Shown in pieces: positions 8,644-17,732 of a stretch of DNA of 43,545 nt (the first letter of the stretch is position 1; each line of letters begins with the position of its first letter). A program made the translations under genes and the position numbers. The notes under the pieces were generated by a model. It searched no databases. It was not told the origin of the DNA and saw only the letters and a program-made list of their open reading frames with translations. The stretch comes from Propionivibrio sp. (GTDB lineage: Bacteria > Pseudomonadota > Gammaproteobacteria > Burkholderiales > Rhodocyclaceae): positions 1 through 43,545 of the forward strand of contig NZ_JAPUVO010000091.1 of assembly GCF_029255185.1 (NCBI RefSeq), in the 5' to 3' direction.

Positions 8644-8664
8644 AAAAGAGGTTTCATTTTTCTA

Positions 8665-9414
8665 ATGGATAAACGATTGATCAACTGGTTCAAATTTGCC
8701 AGCCCGCAGGCTTTTTATCCGCTCGCCGGACGGATGATGCCGTGGTTCTGGGCGGCCGCTGCCGTTTTCGGCATTGCCGGCCTCTATGTCGGCTTTCTGG
8801 TGGCGCCGACCGACGCGCAGCAGGGGGAAGGCTACCGTATCATCTTCCTGCATGTTCCTGCGTCGTGGATGTCGATGTTCATCTATCTGGTGATGGCTTT
8901 TTGGGCTGGGCTTGGCTTGGCCTTCAACTTCCGCCTGTCGGGAATGATGGCTACGGCACTAGCGCCAACCGGCGCGCTCTTCGCCTTCCTCTCGCTGTGG
9001 ACCGGCGCGCTGTGGGGCAAGCCGATGTGGGGCGCCTGGTGGGTGTGGGATGCGCGGCTGACCTCGGAACTGATCCTGCTTTTTCTCTACGTCGGCTTCA
9101 TCGCCCTGCAGTCGGCGATTGACGATCCGCGCCGCGCCGACCGTGCCGGCGCAATCCTAGCGCTGGTCGGCGTGGTCAATGTGCCGATCATCTATTTTTC
9201 GGTCAAGTGGTGGAACACCCTGCACCAGGGGTCGTCGGTCAGCCTGACCAAATCGCCGTCGATGGCGATGATCATGCTCTGGGGCATGCTGCTCTGCGCA
9301 CTGGCCTGCTGGATGTACGCCATCGCCGTAGCGCTGATGCGGGTACGGACGATCATCCTGGAACGTGAGCGGCATACGGAATGGGTGCGCATCGAGTTGA
9401 GCAGCAAGGAGTAG
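8665..9414 (+). CDS. ccmC: Heme-handling membrane protein CcmC
   Basis: This 249-residue protein has six predicted membrane helices and the tryptophan-rich heme-handling motif WGAWWVWD between two of them. A His precedes the motif in FLHVPASW and another follows in NTLHQGSSV, as in the family. CcmC presents periplasmic heme to CcmE. The ATG at 8665 (MDKRLINWF) gives normal length. An upstream in-frame start at 8611 lies inside the palindromic repeat and is not credible. ccmD follows after 3 bases. Confidence 0.96.
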   Translation: MDKRLINWFKFASPQAFYPLAGRMMPWFWAAAAVFGIAGLYVGFLVAPTDAQQGEGYRIIFLHVPASWMSMFIYLVMAFWAGLGLAFNFRLSGMMATALAPTGALFAFLSLWTGALWGKPMWGAWWVWDARLTSELILLFLYVGFIALQSAIDDPRRADRAGAILALVGVVNVPIIYFSVKWWNTLHQGSSVSLTKSPSMAMIMLWGMLLCALACWMYAIAVALMRVRTIILERERHTEWVRIELSSKE

Positions 9415-9417
9415 TGC

Positions 9418-9606
9418 ATGTTCTGGAACAGTTTTTCCGAATTTCTGGCCATGGGTAACCACGGCGTCTATGTCTGGGGTTCGGTCGGCGTCATGATGAT
9501 CGCGATGATCGTGGAACCGGTACTACTGATTCGGGGTCACAAGAGCCTTGTCGCGCGGCTCAAACGCCAGTTGCGTGCCGATCGCCGCACATTATCCCAA
9601 GGGTAA
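9418..9606 (+). CDS. ccmD: Heme exporter small subunit CcmD
   Basis: This 62-residue protein has one membrane helix (about 17-38) preceded by FLAMGNHGVYVWGS, the typical CcmD N-terminal pattern, and a basic cytoplasmic tail (RLKRQLRADRR). CcmD stabilises the CcmC-CcmE interaction and helps release holo-CcmE. Its position between ccmC and ccmE, with 3-base gaps on each side, agrees with this identification. Confidence 0.9.
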   Translation: MFWNSFSEFLAMGNHGVYVWGSVGVMMIAMIVEPVLLIRGHKSLVARLKRQLRADRRTLSQG

Positions 9607-9609
9607 AGA

Positions 9610-10092
9610 TTGAAATCACGTCACAAGCGCATCGCGCTGATCATCGGCGGCCTGGTCATTCTCGGCCTGGTCGTTGCCTTGGTGCTCAACGCCTTCCAGA
9701 GCAATCTGGTGTTCTTCTTTTCGCCGACTCAGGTGGTCGCCGGCGAGGCGCCCAAGGGCAAGTCTTTCCGCATCGGCGGCATGGTCAGGGAAGGCTCGAT
9801 CAAGCGTGAGCCCGATGGCGTTACCCTGCGTTTCGTCATGACCGATACCGAGAATGACATGACCGTCGCCTACACGGGAATCCTGCCCGACCTGTTCAAG
9901 GAAGGCAAAGGCGCGGTCGCCCAGGGCAGGCTGCGCGACGACGGCATCTTCATCGCCAGCGAGGTTCTCGCCAAGCACGACGAGAACTACATGCCCCCGG
10001 AAGCAGCCAAGGCCGTTGGCGATGCGCACGAGCGTGCGGCGGCCACCAAGGCTGCCAGCGCAGCCGCAGCCAAGACATTTAAGCAGCAATAA
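9610..10092 (+). CDS. ccmE: Heme chaperone CcmE (TTG start)
   Basis: This 160-residue protein has an N-terminal membrane anchor (about 8-28) and an OB-fold periplasmic domain. The heme-binding motif [10 protein letters not shown] places the covalent heme ligand at H123, with Y127 nearby. CcmE carries heme from CcmC to the CcmFH ligase. The start is a TTG at 9610 preceded by GGGTAAAGA. No in-frame ATG lies close enough to keep the membrane anchor. The C-terminal tail is rich in Ala and Lys, as is common for this protein. Confidence 0.95.
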   Translation: MKSRHKRIALIIGGLVILGLVVALVLNAFQSNLVFFFSPTQVVAGEAPKGKSFRIGGMVREGSIKREPDGVTLRFVMTDTENDMTVAYTGILPDLFKEGKGAVAQGRLRDDGIFIASEVLAKHDENYMPPEAAKAVGDAHERAAATKAASAAAAKTFKQQ

Positions 10093-10100
10093 AGGACCCT

Positions 10101-12092
10101 ATGATTCCCGAAATTGGACACTTTGCTCTCATCGTCGCGCTATGCGTGGCGCTCGTCCAAGGCATTCTTCCGCTGATCGGCGCCCACCAGCGGCGACCCG
10201 GATGGATCGCCGTGGCGCGTCCGGCAGCTATGGCGCAGGCCCTGCTGATCGCCGTGGCTTTTGGCTGCCTGACCGCTGCCTTTGTGCAAAACGATTTTTC
10301 GGTGGTCTATGTGGCGCAGCATTCGAACACCCTGCTGCCGCTGCCGTACCGCGTGGCCGCCGTGTGGGGCGGTCATGAGGGCTCGCTGCTACTGTGGGTC
10401 ATGATGCTGGTGATGTGGACGCTAGCGGTGGCGCTCTTCTCGAAACAACTGCCAGACTACATGGTCGCCCGTGTACTCGGCGTTCTGGCCCTGGTGGCGG
10501 CCGGTTTTCTGCTGTTTATCCTGATGACTTCCAACCCTTTCGAGCGTCTGTTGCCCGCTGCCGAAGAAGGGCGTGACCTCAACCCGCTGCTGCAGGATCC
10601 GGGACTGATCATCCATCCGCCGATGCTCTACATGGGCTATGTCGGCTTCTCGGTGGCCTATGCCTTTGCCGTAACCGCGTTGCTCTCCGGCCAGCTTGAT
10701 GCCGCCTGGGCACGCTGGTCGCGTCCGTGGACCACGGCGGCCTGGATTTTCCTGACGCTCGGCATCGCGCTCGGCTCCTGGTGGGCCTACTACGAGCTCG
10801 GCTGGGGCGGCTGGTGGTTCTGGGACCCGGTGGAGAACGCGTCCTTCATGCCGTGGCTAGTCGGCACAGCGCTGGTGCACTCGCTGGCGGTGACGGAAAA
10901 ACGCGGCAGTTTCAAGAACTGGACGGTACTACTGGCCATTTCCGCCTTCTCGCTGTCTCTGCTCGGCACCTTCCTGGTACGCTCCGGTGTGCTGACTTCG
11001 GTGCATGCTTTTGCCACCGATCCGCGCCGTGGCATTTTCATTCTCGTCTTTCTCGTCGCCGTGATTGGCAGTTCGCTCGCCCTCTTTGCCTGGCGCGCGC
11101 CCAAGGTTGGTCTGGGTGGTCGCTTTGCACCGCTCTCGCGCGAATCCCTGCTGCTTACCAACAATGTGCTGCTGGTCGTCGCCTGTGCTTCGGTTCTGCT
11201 CGGCACGCTTTATCCACTGCTCATCGACGCCCTCGGCGCCGGCAAGCTGTCGGTCGGCCCGCCTTACTTCGATTCGGTGTTCGCTCCGCTGTTCATCCCG
11301 GCGCTGTTTCTGATGGGCGTGGCGCCCTTTGCGCGCTGGAAGCAGGCGAGCGCCGGCGAACTGGCGCGCACCCTGCGCTGGGCCTTTCTGGTGGCGGCCG
11401 GGGTCGGCCTGCTGGCGCCCTTCTTCTTCGGCGCCTGGAAACCGCTGGTCGCCCTCAGCCTGCTGCTGGCAGCGTGGATCGTCCTCTCCGGGTCGCTTAA
11501 CTTTTTCCAGCGCGTGCAATCAACACGTGCCGGCCAATCTTTCCTGGCGGCAGCGCGCAAACAGCCCCGCAGTTTTTTTGGCATGCATACGGCGCACGTC
11601 GGCATCGCCGTTTTTGTCGTTGGGGTGACGATGGTCAATGGCTATCAGGCCGAAAAAGACGTGATGATGGAGCTTGGCGACACCGTTGACGTCGGCGGCT
11701 ATACCTTCAGGTTCAATGGCGTTCGCCAGGAGAAGGGGCCAAATTACACGGCACTGGTTGGCGACATCGATCTGCTCAAAAGCGGACAAGTGCTGCGCAA
11801 AATGAACCCGGAGAAGCGCAATTACGTTTCCTCTTCGATGCCGATGACCGAAGCGGCGATCGACACTGGCCTGCTACGCGACGTCTATGTGTCGCTCGGC
11901 GAGCCGATCGACAAAACCAAGCCGTTTGCCGCCTGGGCTGTACGTGTCTATTACAAGCCCTTTGTAGACTGGATCTGGGGCGGCTGCGTGCTGATGGCGA
12001 TCGGCGGCCTGCTGGCCATGACCGACCGCCGCTATCGCAGCAGGTCGCGCGTGGCGGCAAGTGTTGCTGTGCCGCCGGCGCAGCAAGCGTAA
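10101..12092 (+). CDS. ccmF: Cytochrome c heme lyase subunit CcmF
   Basis: This 663-residue polytopic membrane protein has the WWD-type heme-handling motif GWGGWWFWDPVENASFMPWL, and further conserved stretches such as WGGHEGSLLLW and HPPMLYMGYVG. CcmF reduces and ligates heme to apocytochrome CXXCH sites together with CcmH (and CcmI). Length and N-terminus (MIPEIGHFAL) are typical. ccmE ends 8 bases upstream, and an AAAGGA ribosome binding site precedes the ATG. A palindromic repeat separates it from ccmG. Confidence 0.97.
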   Translation: MIPEIGHFALIVALCVALVQGILPLIGAHQRRPGWIAVARPAAMAQALLIAVAFGCLTAAFVQNDFSVVYVAQHSNTLLPLPYRVAAVWGGHEGSLLLWVMMLVMWTLAVALFSKQLPDYMVARVLGVLALVAAGFLLFILMTSNPFERLLPAAEEGRDLNPLLQDPGLIIHPPMLYMGYVGFSVAYAFAVTALLSGQLDAAWARWSRPWTTAAWIFLTLGIALGSWWAYYELGWGGWWFWDPVENASFMPWLVGTALVHSLAVTEKRGSFKNWTVLLAISAFSLSLLGTFLVRSGVLTSVHAFATDPRRGIFILVFLVAVIGSSLALFAWRAPKVGLGGRFAPLSRESLLLTNNVLLVVACASVLLGTLYPLLIDALGAGKLSVGPPYFDSVFAPLFIPALFLMGVAPFARWKQASAGELARTLRWAFLVAAGVGLLAPFFFGAWKPLVALSLLLAAWIVLSGSLNFFQRVQSTRAGQSFLAAARKQPRSFFGMHTAHVGIAVFVVGVTMVNGYQAEKDVMMELGDTVDVGGYTFRFNGVRQEKGPNYTALVGDIDLLKSGQVLRKMNPEKRNYVSSSMPMTEAAIDTGLLRDVYVSLGEPIDKTKPFAAWAVRVYYKPFVDWIWGGCVLMAIGGLLAMTDRRYRSRSRVAASVAVPPAQQA

Positions 12093-12119
12093 GGATTAGC
12101 CTTAACCGAAAAACCTCAC

Positions 12120-12216
12120 CGCAAAGGCGCGAAGAACGCAAAGTAACCTAGGCTTTCGATTTGTTTACCCTCCCTTGATTTTCTTTGCGGAACTTTGCGT
12201 TCTTTGCGCCTTTGCG
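12120..12216. repeat. Dispersed palindromic repeat, copy 2 (24-bp arms), between ccmF and ccmG
   Basis: The arms at 12120-12143 and 12193-12216 pair over 24 bases with one mismatch. They are made of CGCAAAG-type units. AAACCTCAC borders the left arm, as in copy 3. The element occupies most of the 146-base ccmF-ccmG gap. Translated, it gives the low-complexity RKGAKNAK-type peptides often mis-annotated as proteins. Confidence 0.9.
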
Positions 12217-12238
12217 ATGAATCACTGAGCTTTTCAAA

Positions 12239-12823
12239 ATGAACCGTTTTCTCTGGCCGCTGATCGGCTTTGTTGTTCTCGTTGCCCTGCTTGCGGTGGG
12301 GCTTAACCTCAATCCGCGCGATGTGCCCTCGCCGCTGGTCGGCAAGCCGGCGCCGCTGTTCTCGCTGGCCCGGCTGGATGCGCCGGAGCAGAACTTCTCG
12401 CCAAAAGACATGCTGGGCAAGGTGTGGCTGCTCAACGTGTGGTCCACCTGGTGCGTCTCCTGCCGGCAGGAGCACCCGGTGCTGGTCGACATGGCGAAAA
12501 GCCGGGCGGTGACGCTAATTGGTCTGAACTACAAGGAAGTTCGCGGCGATGGTGGTATCGACGCGGAGAAGCTCAGCGCGCTAGCCGAACGGCAGTTGGC
12601 GCTTGAGCGTTCGAACGCCTGGCTGCGCAAACATGGCAATCCCTACACCCTGTCGGTGCTCGATCTTGATGGCCGCGTCGGCATCGACTACGGCGTTTAC
12701 GGCGTTCCTGAAACCTACATCATCGACAAGGCAGGTATTATCCGCATGAAACATACCGGCCCGATCAGCCCCGATGTATTCTCCGGCAAGATCCTGCCGC
12801 TAGTTGCGGAGTTGTCAAAATGA
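12239..12823 (+). CDS. ccmG: Thioredoxin-fold thiol-disulfide oxidoreductase CcmG/DsbE
   Basis: This 194-residue protein has an N-terminal membrane anchor (about 5-23) and a periplasmic thioredoxin domain with active site WCVSC in NVWSTWCVSCRQEHP. The cis-proline region is GVYGVPETYIID. It keeps the cysteines of apocytochrome CXXCH sites reduced before heme attachment. A segment of roughly 15 charged residues (about 100-118, EVRGDGGIDAEKL onward) looks longer than in E. coli CcmG and may be a family-specific insertion. The stop overlaps the ccmH start (ATGA). Confidence 0.95.
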   Translation: MNRFLWPLIGFVVLVALLAVGLNLNPRDVPSPLVGKPAPLFSLARLDAPEQNFSPKDMLGKVWLLNVWSTWCVSCRQEHPVLVDMAKSRAVTLIGLNYKEVRGDGGIDAEKLSALAERQLALERSNAWLRKHGNPYTLSVLDLDGRVGIDYGVYGVPETYIIDKAGIIRMKHTGPISPDVFSGKILPLVAELSK

Positions 12824-13272
12824 AAGTCTGGCTGACGGTACTGCTGCTGGCGCTTGCCTCACTGACCTTGCAGGCCAAAGAAGCTGCGCCACTGGCGCAA
12901 GATGAAGTCACCGAAAAGCGGCTGGTTGAGATTTCCTCCGAACTGCGCTGCCTGGTCTGCCAGAACGAGTCGCTCTCCGGGTCGCATGCGGAACTCGCCA
13001 ACGACCTGCGGCGCGAAATTCGTACGCTGATCAAGGAGGGCAAGAGCGACAGTGAAATCATGGATTTCATGGTCAGCCGCTACGGCGATTTCGTTCGCTA
13101 CCGGCCGCCGCTCAAGGGGACGACCCTGCTGTTGTGGTTTGGTCCGCCGTTACTCTTCGCCGGCGGCCTCGCCGGGCTGGTGCTCTATCTGCGCCGCCGC
13201 AATAAGGCCATCACGGACTCGCCGCTTTCCACTGAAGAACAACAACAGGCCGACCGCCTGCTCCAACCTTAA
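12820..13272 (+). CDS. ccmH: Cytochrome c maturation protein CcmH (CcmL type)
   Basis: This 150-residue protein has a signal peptide (about 1-19), the redox motif LRCLVCQNESL and a C-terminal membrane helix (about 105-125). CcmH works with CcmG in thiol chemistry at the apocytochrome CXXCH site and associates with CcmF. It starts within the ccmG stop (4-base overlap, ATGA), so the two are probably coupled. The TPR domain found fused in E. coli CcmH is here the separate gene ccmI. Confidence 0.95.
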   Translation: MKVWLTVLLLALASLTLQAKEAAPLAQDEVTEKRLVEISSELRCLVCQNESLSGSHAELANDLRREIRTLIKEGKSDSEIMDFMVSRYGDFVRYRPPLKGTTLLLWFGPPLLFAGGLAGLVLYLRRRNKAITDSPLSTEEQQQADRLLQP

Positions 13273-13284
13273 AGAGCCGCAACA

Positions 13285-14526
13285 ATGACGCCCCAGACTG
13301 CATTCATTCTCGCTGCCGCACTGCTTGTTCTCGTCGTCCTGGCCATCATGCTGCCGCCGCTGTGGCGGGCACCCAGGCTGGCAAGTGCGGTCGACCGGCG
13401 CGAAGCCAATCTGGAGATCTTTCGTGATCAACTAAGCGAACTCGAACGCGACCGCACAGAGGGTGCGCTTGCCGAAGCTGATTTCGAGCAGGCGCGCAGT
13501 GAATTGCAGCGCCGCCTGCTCGAAGAAGTCCAGCCCGAGACCCCGCTGCAAGCACGAACCGGCGGGCGCAAAACCGCGCTGGCCCTGCTCGTCGCCATCC
13601 CGCTGGCGGCAAGCACCGGCTATGCGCTGCTCGGCAAACCGGAAGCGCTTGAACCGCTACGCACCCAAGCGCGGGTGAGCCCGCAGCAGATCGAAGAGAT
13701 GCTGGTCAAACTGGCTGACCGGCTCAAGAAGACGCCGGATGACAATAAGGGCTGGGTCATGCTGGCGCGCTCCTATAAGGCATTGGGCCGTTATATTGAG
13801 TCGGTCGAGGCGTATAGCCATGGTGGTGCACTGGTCGATGCCGACCCCATGCTGCTAGCCGATTACGCCGAGGTGCTGGCGCAGGTCAACGGTGGCAGTT
13901 TCGAGGGCAAACCGCGCGAACTGATTGCCCGTGCCCTGAAGCTCGACCCGGACGAACCACAGGCCCTGTTCCTGGCGGGTGCGGCGGCGACCGATCGCAA
14001 TGATTTCCCCGCCGTTGCCGATTACTGGGGACGTCTGCTACGGCAACTCGATCCAGCTTCGGAAGAAGCGCAATCAATGGAGGCCGCGGTGAATAAGGCG
14101 CGCGAAATCGTCGCACGAAAAGATGGAAAAGTGCTCGGGAAAGCGGGCCAGGAGCCGACGGCCAGCAAAGCCGCAGTCAGCTCTGAAGCGATTAGCGGCG
14201 AGGTGACACTCAGTGGCAAGATCGCTTCCCAAGCCAGGCCCGACGACCTGCTCTTTGTCTTTGCCCGCGCTGCGGAAGGTTCACGCATGCCGCTCGCCGT
14301 CATGCGGATGCAAGTCGCCGATCTGCCGTTTGAATTTCGTTTTGACGACGCGATGGCCTTGCCAGGTGGCCGGAAGATTTCCGAGTTCGCTACGGTCAGC
14401 CTCGAAGCACGGGTGGCCAAAGCCGGCAAAGCGCAAACGTCGAGCGGCGACCTCTTCGGCAGTATCAAGGCCGTCAAACCCGGCAGCAAGAACGTCAAGC
14501 TGGTAATCGATCAGGTCCAGCCTTAA
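13285..14526 (+). CDS. ccmI: Cytochrome c maturation TPR protein CcmI
   Basis: This 413-residue protein begins with a membrane helix (about 6-26), then the family pattern [27 protein letters not shown] second helix follows (about 97-113), then TPR-like repeats (about 130-270) that hold apocytochrome C-termini. The C-terminal periplasmic domain (about 295-410), with VTLSGKI and [18 protein letters not shown], matches the extended CcmI form of betaproteobacteria. It is the last gene of the ccm operon, and ubiB starts 8 bases after its stop. Confidence 0.93.
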   Translation: MTPQTAFILAAALLVLVVLAIMLPPLWRAPRLASAVDRREANLEIFRDQLSELERDRTEGALAEADFEQARSELQRRLLEEVQPETPLQARTGGRKTALALLVAIPLAASTGYALLGKPEALEPLRTQARVSPQQIEEMLVKLADRLKKTPDDNKGWVMLARSYKALGRYIESVEAYSHGGALVDADPMLLADYAEVLAQVNGGSFEGKPRELIARALKLDPDEPQALFLAGAAATDRNDFPAVADYWGRLLRQLDPASEEAQSMEAAVNKAREIVARKDGKVLGKAGQEPTASKAAVSSEAISGEVTLSGKIASQARPDDLLFVFARAAEGSRMPLAVMRMQVADLPFEFRFDDAMALPGGRKISEFATVSLEARVAKAGKAQTSSGDLFGSIKAVKPGSKNVKLVIDQVQP

Positions 14527-14534
14527 GCCGCCTC

Positions 14535-16067
14535 ATGCGCATTTTCCGTCTCGCCAAAATCCTTAGCGTCGCCAGCCGTTTCGGCATCGACGAAATGATT
14601 TTCGAACACGAGCCGAGCGGCCATCTGGCGGCGCTGTCACGCATTTTTCATTTCTGGCGGCGCTTCGATACTCCCCGCGCTGTACGTCTGCGGCTGGCGT
14701 TGGAGGCGCTGGGGCCGATCTTTGTCAAATTCGGGCAGGTCATGTCGACGCGCCGGGATCTGCTGCCGCTGGATATCGCCGACGAACTGGCCAAGTTGCA
14801 GGATCAGGTTCCGCCCTTCTCGTCCGAGCTGGTGCTAGCGCAGGTGGAAGCGGCATATGGCCGGCCGGCAAGTACGGTGTTCGCCGAGTTTGACGCGACG
14901 CCAGTAGCCAGCGCCTCTGTCGCGCAGGTGCATTTTGCCAGGCTCAAGGCTGAAGACGGCGGCAACGAGGTGGCGGTCAAGATCCTGCGCCCGAACATGC
15001 GCGAGGTCATCGCCCACGATCTGGCCCTGCTCGACACGCTGGCCGGGCTGCTCGAGAAGATTTGGTCCGACGGCAAACGCCTGAAGCCACGTGAGGTCGT
15101 TGCCGAGTTCGCCAAGTACCTCTACGACGAACTTGACCTGATGCGCGAGGCCGCCAACTGTTCGCAACTGCGCCGCAACTTCACCGCTTCGAAACTGCTG
15201 CTGGTGCCTGGTGTTTTTTGGGATCACTGCACGACGACGGTGATGGTCATGGAACGCATGCGCGGCATCCCGATCAGCCAGCGCGAAGTGCTGCTTGCCG
15301 CCGGGATCGACCTTTCGACGCTATCGCGCGCCGGCGTCGAGATTTTCTTCACGCAGGTGTTTCGTGATGGTTTCTTCCATGCCGATATGCACCCAGGCAA
15401 CATCTTTGTCGCCACCGACGAAGAGCACCACGGCAAATATATCGCCCTCGATTTTGGTATCGTTGGCACACTGACCGACGTCGACAAGAATTACCTCGCG
15501 CAAAACTTTCTGGCCTTCTTCCAGCGTGATTACAAGCGCGTGGCACTGGCGCACATCGAGGCCGGCTGGGCCCCCGCCGATACCCGTGTTGATGAGTTCG
15601 AAGCGTCTATTCGCGCTGTTTGCGAGCCAATCTTCGACCGGCCGCTGCATGAAATTTCCTTCGGCCGCGCGCTGCTGCGTCTGTTCCAAACCTCGCGCCG
15701 TTTCAACATCGAGATCCAGCCGCAGCTCGTCATGCTGCAAAAGACCTTGCTCAATATCGAAGGACTAGGACGGCAGCTCGACCCCAACCTCGATCTGTGG
15801 ACGACCGCCAAGCCCTTCCTCGAACGCTGGATGAGCGAACAACTTGGCCGACGGGGCATGATACGTGGACTAAAACAGGAAGCGCCGAACTGGGCGCGCA
15901 TCGTTCCGCAATTGCCACGCCTGGTGCATCAGGCGCTAACACGCGAACCCGCCCCCGATCTGGCTCCAGTCTTAAATGCGTTGCTTGCCGCGCAGCATCG
16001 GCAAAACCGACTGCTCGGCCTTATCGTCGTGTTGCTGGCGGCTTTGCTTGCAATTTTGTACTTTTAA
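14535..16067 (+). CDS. ubiB: UbiB/ABC1-family atypical kinase for ubiquinone biosynthesis
   Basis: This 510-residue protein has the hallmark KxGQ-type motif [10 protein letters not shown] near residue 60, the alanine-containing ASVAQVH loop and VAVKIL with the ATP-site Lys. Catalytic-loop HADMHPGN and metal-binding LDFG follow, and a C-terminal membrane segment ([15 protein letters not shown]) ends the chain. UbiB is needed for aerobic ubiquinone synthesis, probably as an ATPase that moves lipid precursors. It lies 8 bases after ccmI and may be co-transcribed with the ccm genes. The 240 bases after its stop, up to the convergent PLD gene, show no gene or clear terminator. Confidence 0.93.
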   Translation: MRIFRLAKILSVASRFGIDEMIFEHEPSGHLAALSRIFHFWRRFDTPRAVRLRLALEALGPIFVKFGQVMSTRRDLLPLDIADELAKLQDQVPPFSSELVLAQVEAAYGRPASTVFAEFDATPVASASVAQVHFARLKAEDGGNEVAVKILRPNMREVIAHDLALLDTLAGLLEKIWSDGKRLKPREVVAEFAKYLYDELDLMREAANCSQLRRNFTASKLLLVPGVFWDHCTTTVMVMERMRGIPISQREVLLAAGIDLSTLSRAGVEIFFTQVFRDGFFHADMHPGNIFVATDEEHHGKYIALDFGIVGTLTDVDKNYLAQNFLAFFQRDYKRVALAHIEAGWAPADTRVDEFEASIRAVCEPIFDRPLHEISFGRALLRLFQTSRRFNIEIQPQLVMLQKTLLNIEGLGRQLDPNLDLWTTAKPFLERWMSEQLGRRGMIRGLKQEAPNWARIVPQLPRLVHQALTREPAPDLAPVLNALLAAQHRQNRLLGLIVVLLAALLAILYF

Positions 16068-16307
16068 AGTCCAGCGGCGGCATCGAGGGGCTGAACAACA
16101 AGGTCATTTCCTTTTCACAACGAGTGGTTGCAAGAACAACGCAGAGTGGCGCGTCGTCCCGGCGCAAGCGACCGAAGGAAGTGCAGAGCCCGGGATCCAG
16201 CATCGGAGCGCTATTCTGGACATCGGTTTGCGCCGGTGTGACGGTCGCTTGCGATGGCCGGAGTGATGTTTCGGCGATGCTTTCGGCTTATGGTAGTGCC
16301 ATTGCAG

Positions 16308-17732
16308 TCAGAGTTGAAATGCCAGCCACAGGAGCAGGCCCTCGGCCAGCTCGCGCGCCATCCCTGGAGTGCGCACGACATAGGGCGCGCACTCCTGACG
16401 CCGCGCCTCAACCCATGAGGAGAACCCGTGTACCGCCTTGTGATCGTAGAAAGCGATCATCATTTCGTAGTTGAGGAACAAGCTGCGCCCGTCGAGATTG
16501 GCTGATCCGACGAGGGAAAAATCGTCGTCGATCAGCACCGCCTTGGCGTGAATCATGTGTGGATGCAGCCAGATTCTGGCGCCGGCAGCGACCAGATCAC
16601 GCATGGCGCGGTGGCGCGCGAAATCCGCCAGCCGATGGTTGGAGCGCGCGGGCAAGACCAGATCGACCTCGATGCCGCGACGGGCAGCCAGCGACAATGC
16701 CGTGATCAAGGCCGTGTCGGGAACGAAATAAGGCGTCACCGCCAGGATGCGCTGCTGCGAGGTAAAACAGCCTGAAATGAGCAAGGTAAAAATGGTGTCG
16801 TCGGGTTGATCAGGGCCGCTAGCCACTAGTTGCGCCAGTGTTTTCACATCGGGTGCCGGCGTTTCAGAAATCTTTGGCGCAGGCGTCGGACGCTCGGAGG
16901 CAAAGGCCCAGTCCTGCTCGAATTGCTGCTGCGCCTGTCCAGCAAGCTCTCCATCCAGATCAAAGCTCAGGTCGAGCCAGGGCGTGCTGCCAAGAATTGG
17001 ACGTGGATCACCCTCAAAGTATTCGGCCGACAAATTGCGCCCGCCACACCATAAATGCCGGCCATCGGCGATGACCATCTTGCGGTGGTTGCGCAGATTG
17101 GTACGGCCGCGCTTGGTCGAGCGAAACGGCGGGACGAAACGTAGCACCTCGACGCCGGCTTCGGCAAAACCCTTGAGGTCGGGATAACCGCCCAGATAAA
17201 CACCGATGCCGTCAATCAGCAGTCGTACTCTGACCCCTGCCCGCGCTTTCTGCTTTAGTTTTTCGGCAATTTCGTCGCCCAGCACATCGCGTCCGAAAAC
17301 GAAGGTCGATACCTCCAGCGTTTGGCTGGCGCCGAGAATAATTCGCCGCAGCGCGACTAGCGCCTGCCTGCCATCGTCATGAATTCCCAACTCGCTATAG
17401 ACCGCTGGATCAGGCAGCCCCATTGCCGCTCCCAACTGCTGCGCACGCGCGGCCGGGGTATTGGCCGCATTGGCGCGCATCCGCCGCGCACCTTGTGCCG
17501 GACGGGGGGCCACGACCTTGCGACTGCCAAAGGCGAGATAGAGCGGCAAGGTGACATAGGGAACCAGAAGAATGCCCATTACCCAGGCAATCGCCGCCGA
17601 CGGATGGCGACGTTGATGCAGGGTGTGCGAGGCGGCGACGTAAATGACCAGCCCGACCGCGACCAGCAGGGCATCGAGCATTTTCCAGTGGAGGCCGATC
17701 AGGCCGGAGAGCCAACCGAAAAGTTCACTCAT
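16308..17732 (-). CDS. cls: Cardiolipin synthase-like phospholipase D family protein
   Basis: This 474-residue protein has two N-terminal membrane helices (about 15-35 and 48-70) and two PLD catalytic motifs. The first is HRKMVIAD within LRNHRKMVIADGRHLWCGG. The second is HAKAVLID within MIHAKAVLIDDDFSLVGSANLDGRS. Cardiolipin synthases of this type join two phosphatidylglycerol molecules or transfer phosphatidyl groups. I chose the ATG at 17732 (MSELFGWL) because it overlaps the upstream stop by 8 bases. The longer frame from 17801 lies inside the upstream gene. The spacing between the two motifs is about 150 residues, as expected. The substrate is not certain, and an unusual partner gene precedes it. 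Confidence 0.88.
   Translation of the reverse strand: MSELFGWLSGLIGLHWKMLDALLVAVGLVIYVAASHTLHQRRHPSAAIAWVMGILLVPYVTLPLYLAFGSRKVVAPRPAQGARRMRANAANTPAARAQQLGAAMGLPDPAVYSELGIHDDGRQALVALRRIILGASQTLEVSTFVFGRDVLGDEIAEKLKQKARAGVRVRLLIDGIGVYLGGYPDLKGFAEAGVEVLRFVPPFRSTKRGRTNLRNHRKMVIADGRHLWCGGRNLSAEYFEGDPRPILGSTPWLDLSFDLDGELAGQAQQQFEQDWAFASERPTPAPKISETPAPDVKTLAQLVASGPDQPDDTIFTLLISGCFTSQQRILAVTPYFVPDTALITALSLAARRGIEVDLVLPARSNHRLADFARHRAMRDLVAAGARIWLHPHMIHAKAVLIDDDFSLVGSANLDGRSLFLNYEMMIAFYDHKAVHGFSSWVEARRQECAPYVVRTPGMARELAEGLLLWLAFQL

Noticed and set aside
12116-12492. Minus-strand frames over the second palindromic repeat giving RKGAKNAK-like peptides
   Set aside because: They are translations of a non-coding palindromic repeat and overlap ccmG on the other strand.
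16068-16307. Possible gene or repeat between the convergent ubiB and PLD genes
   Set aside because: The only long frame is an extension of an out-of-frame shadow of ubiB. No hairpin with a T-run or clear repeat is visible.
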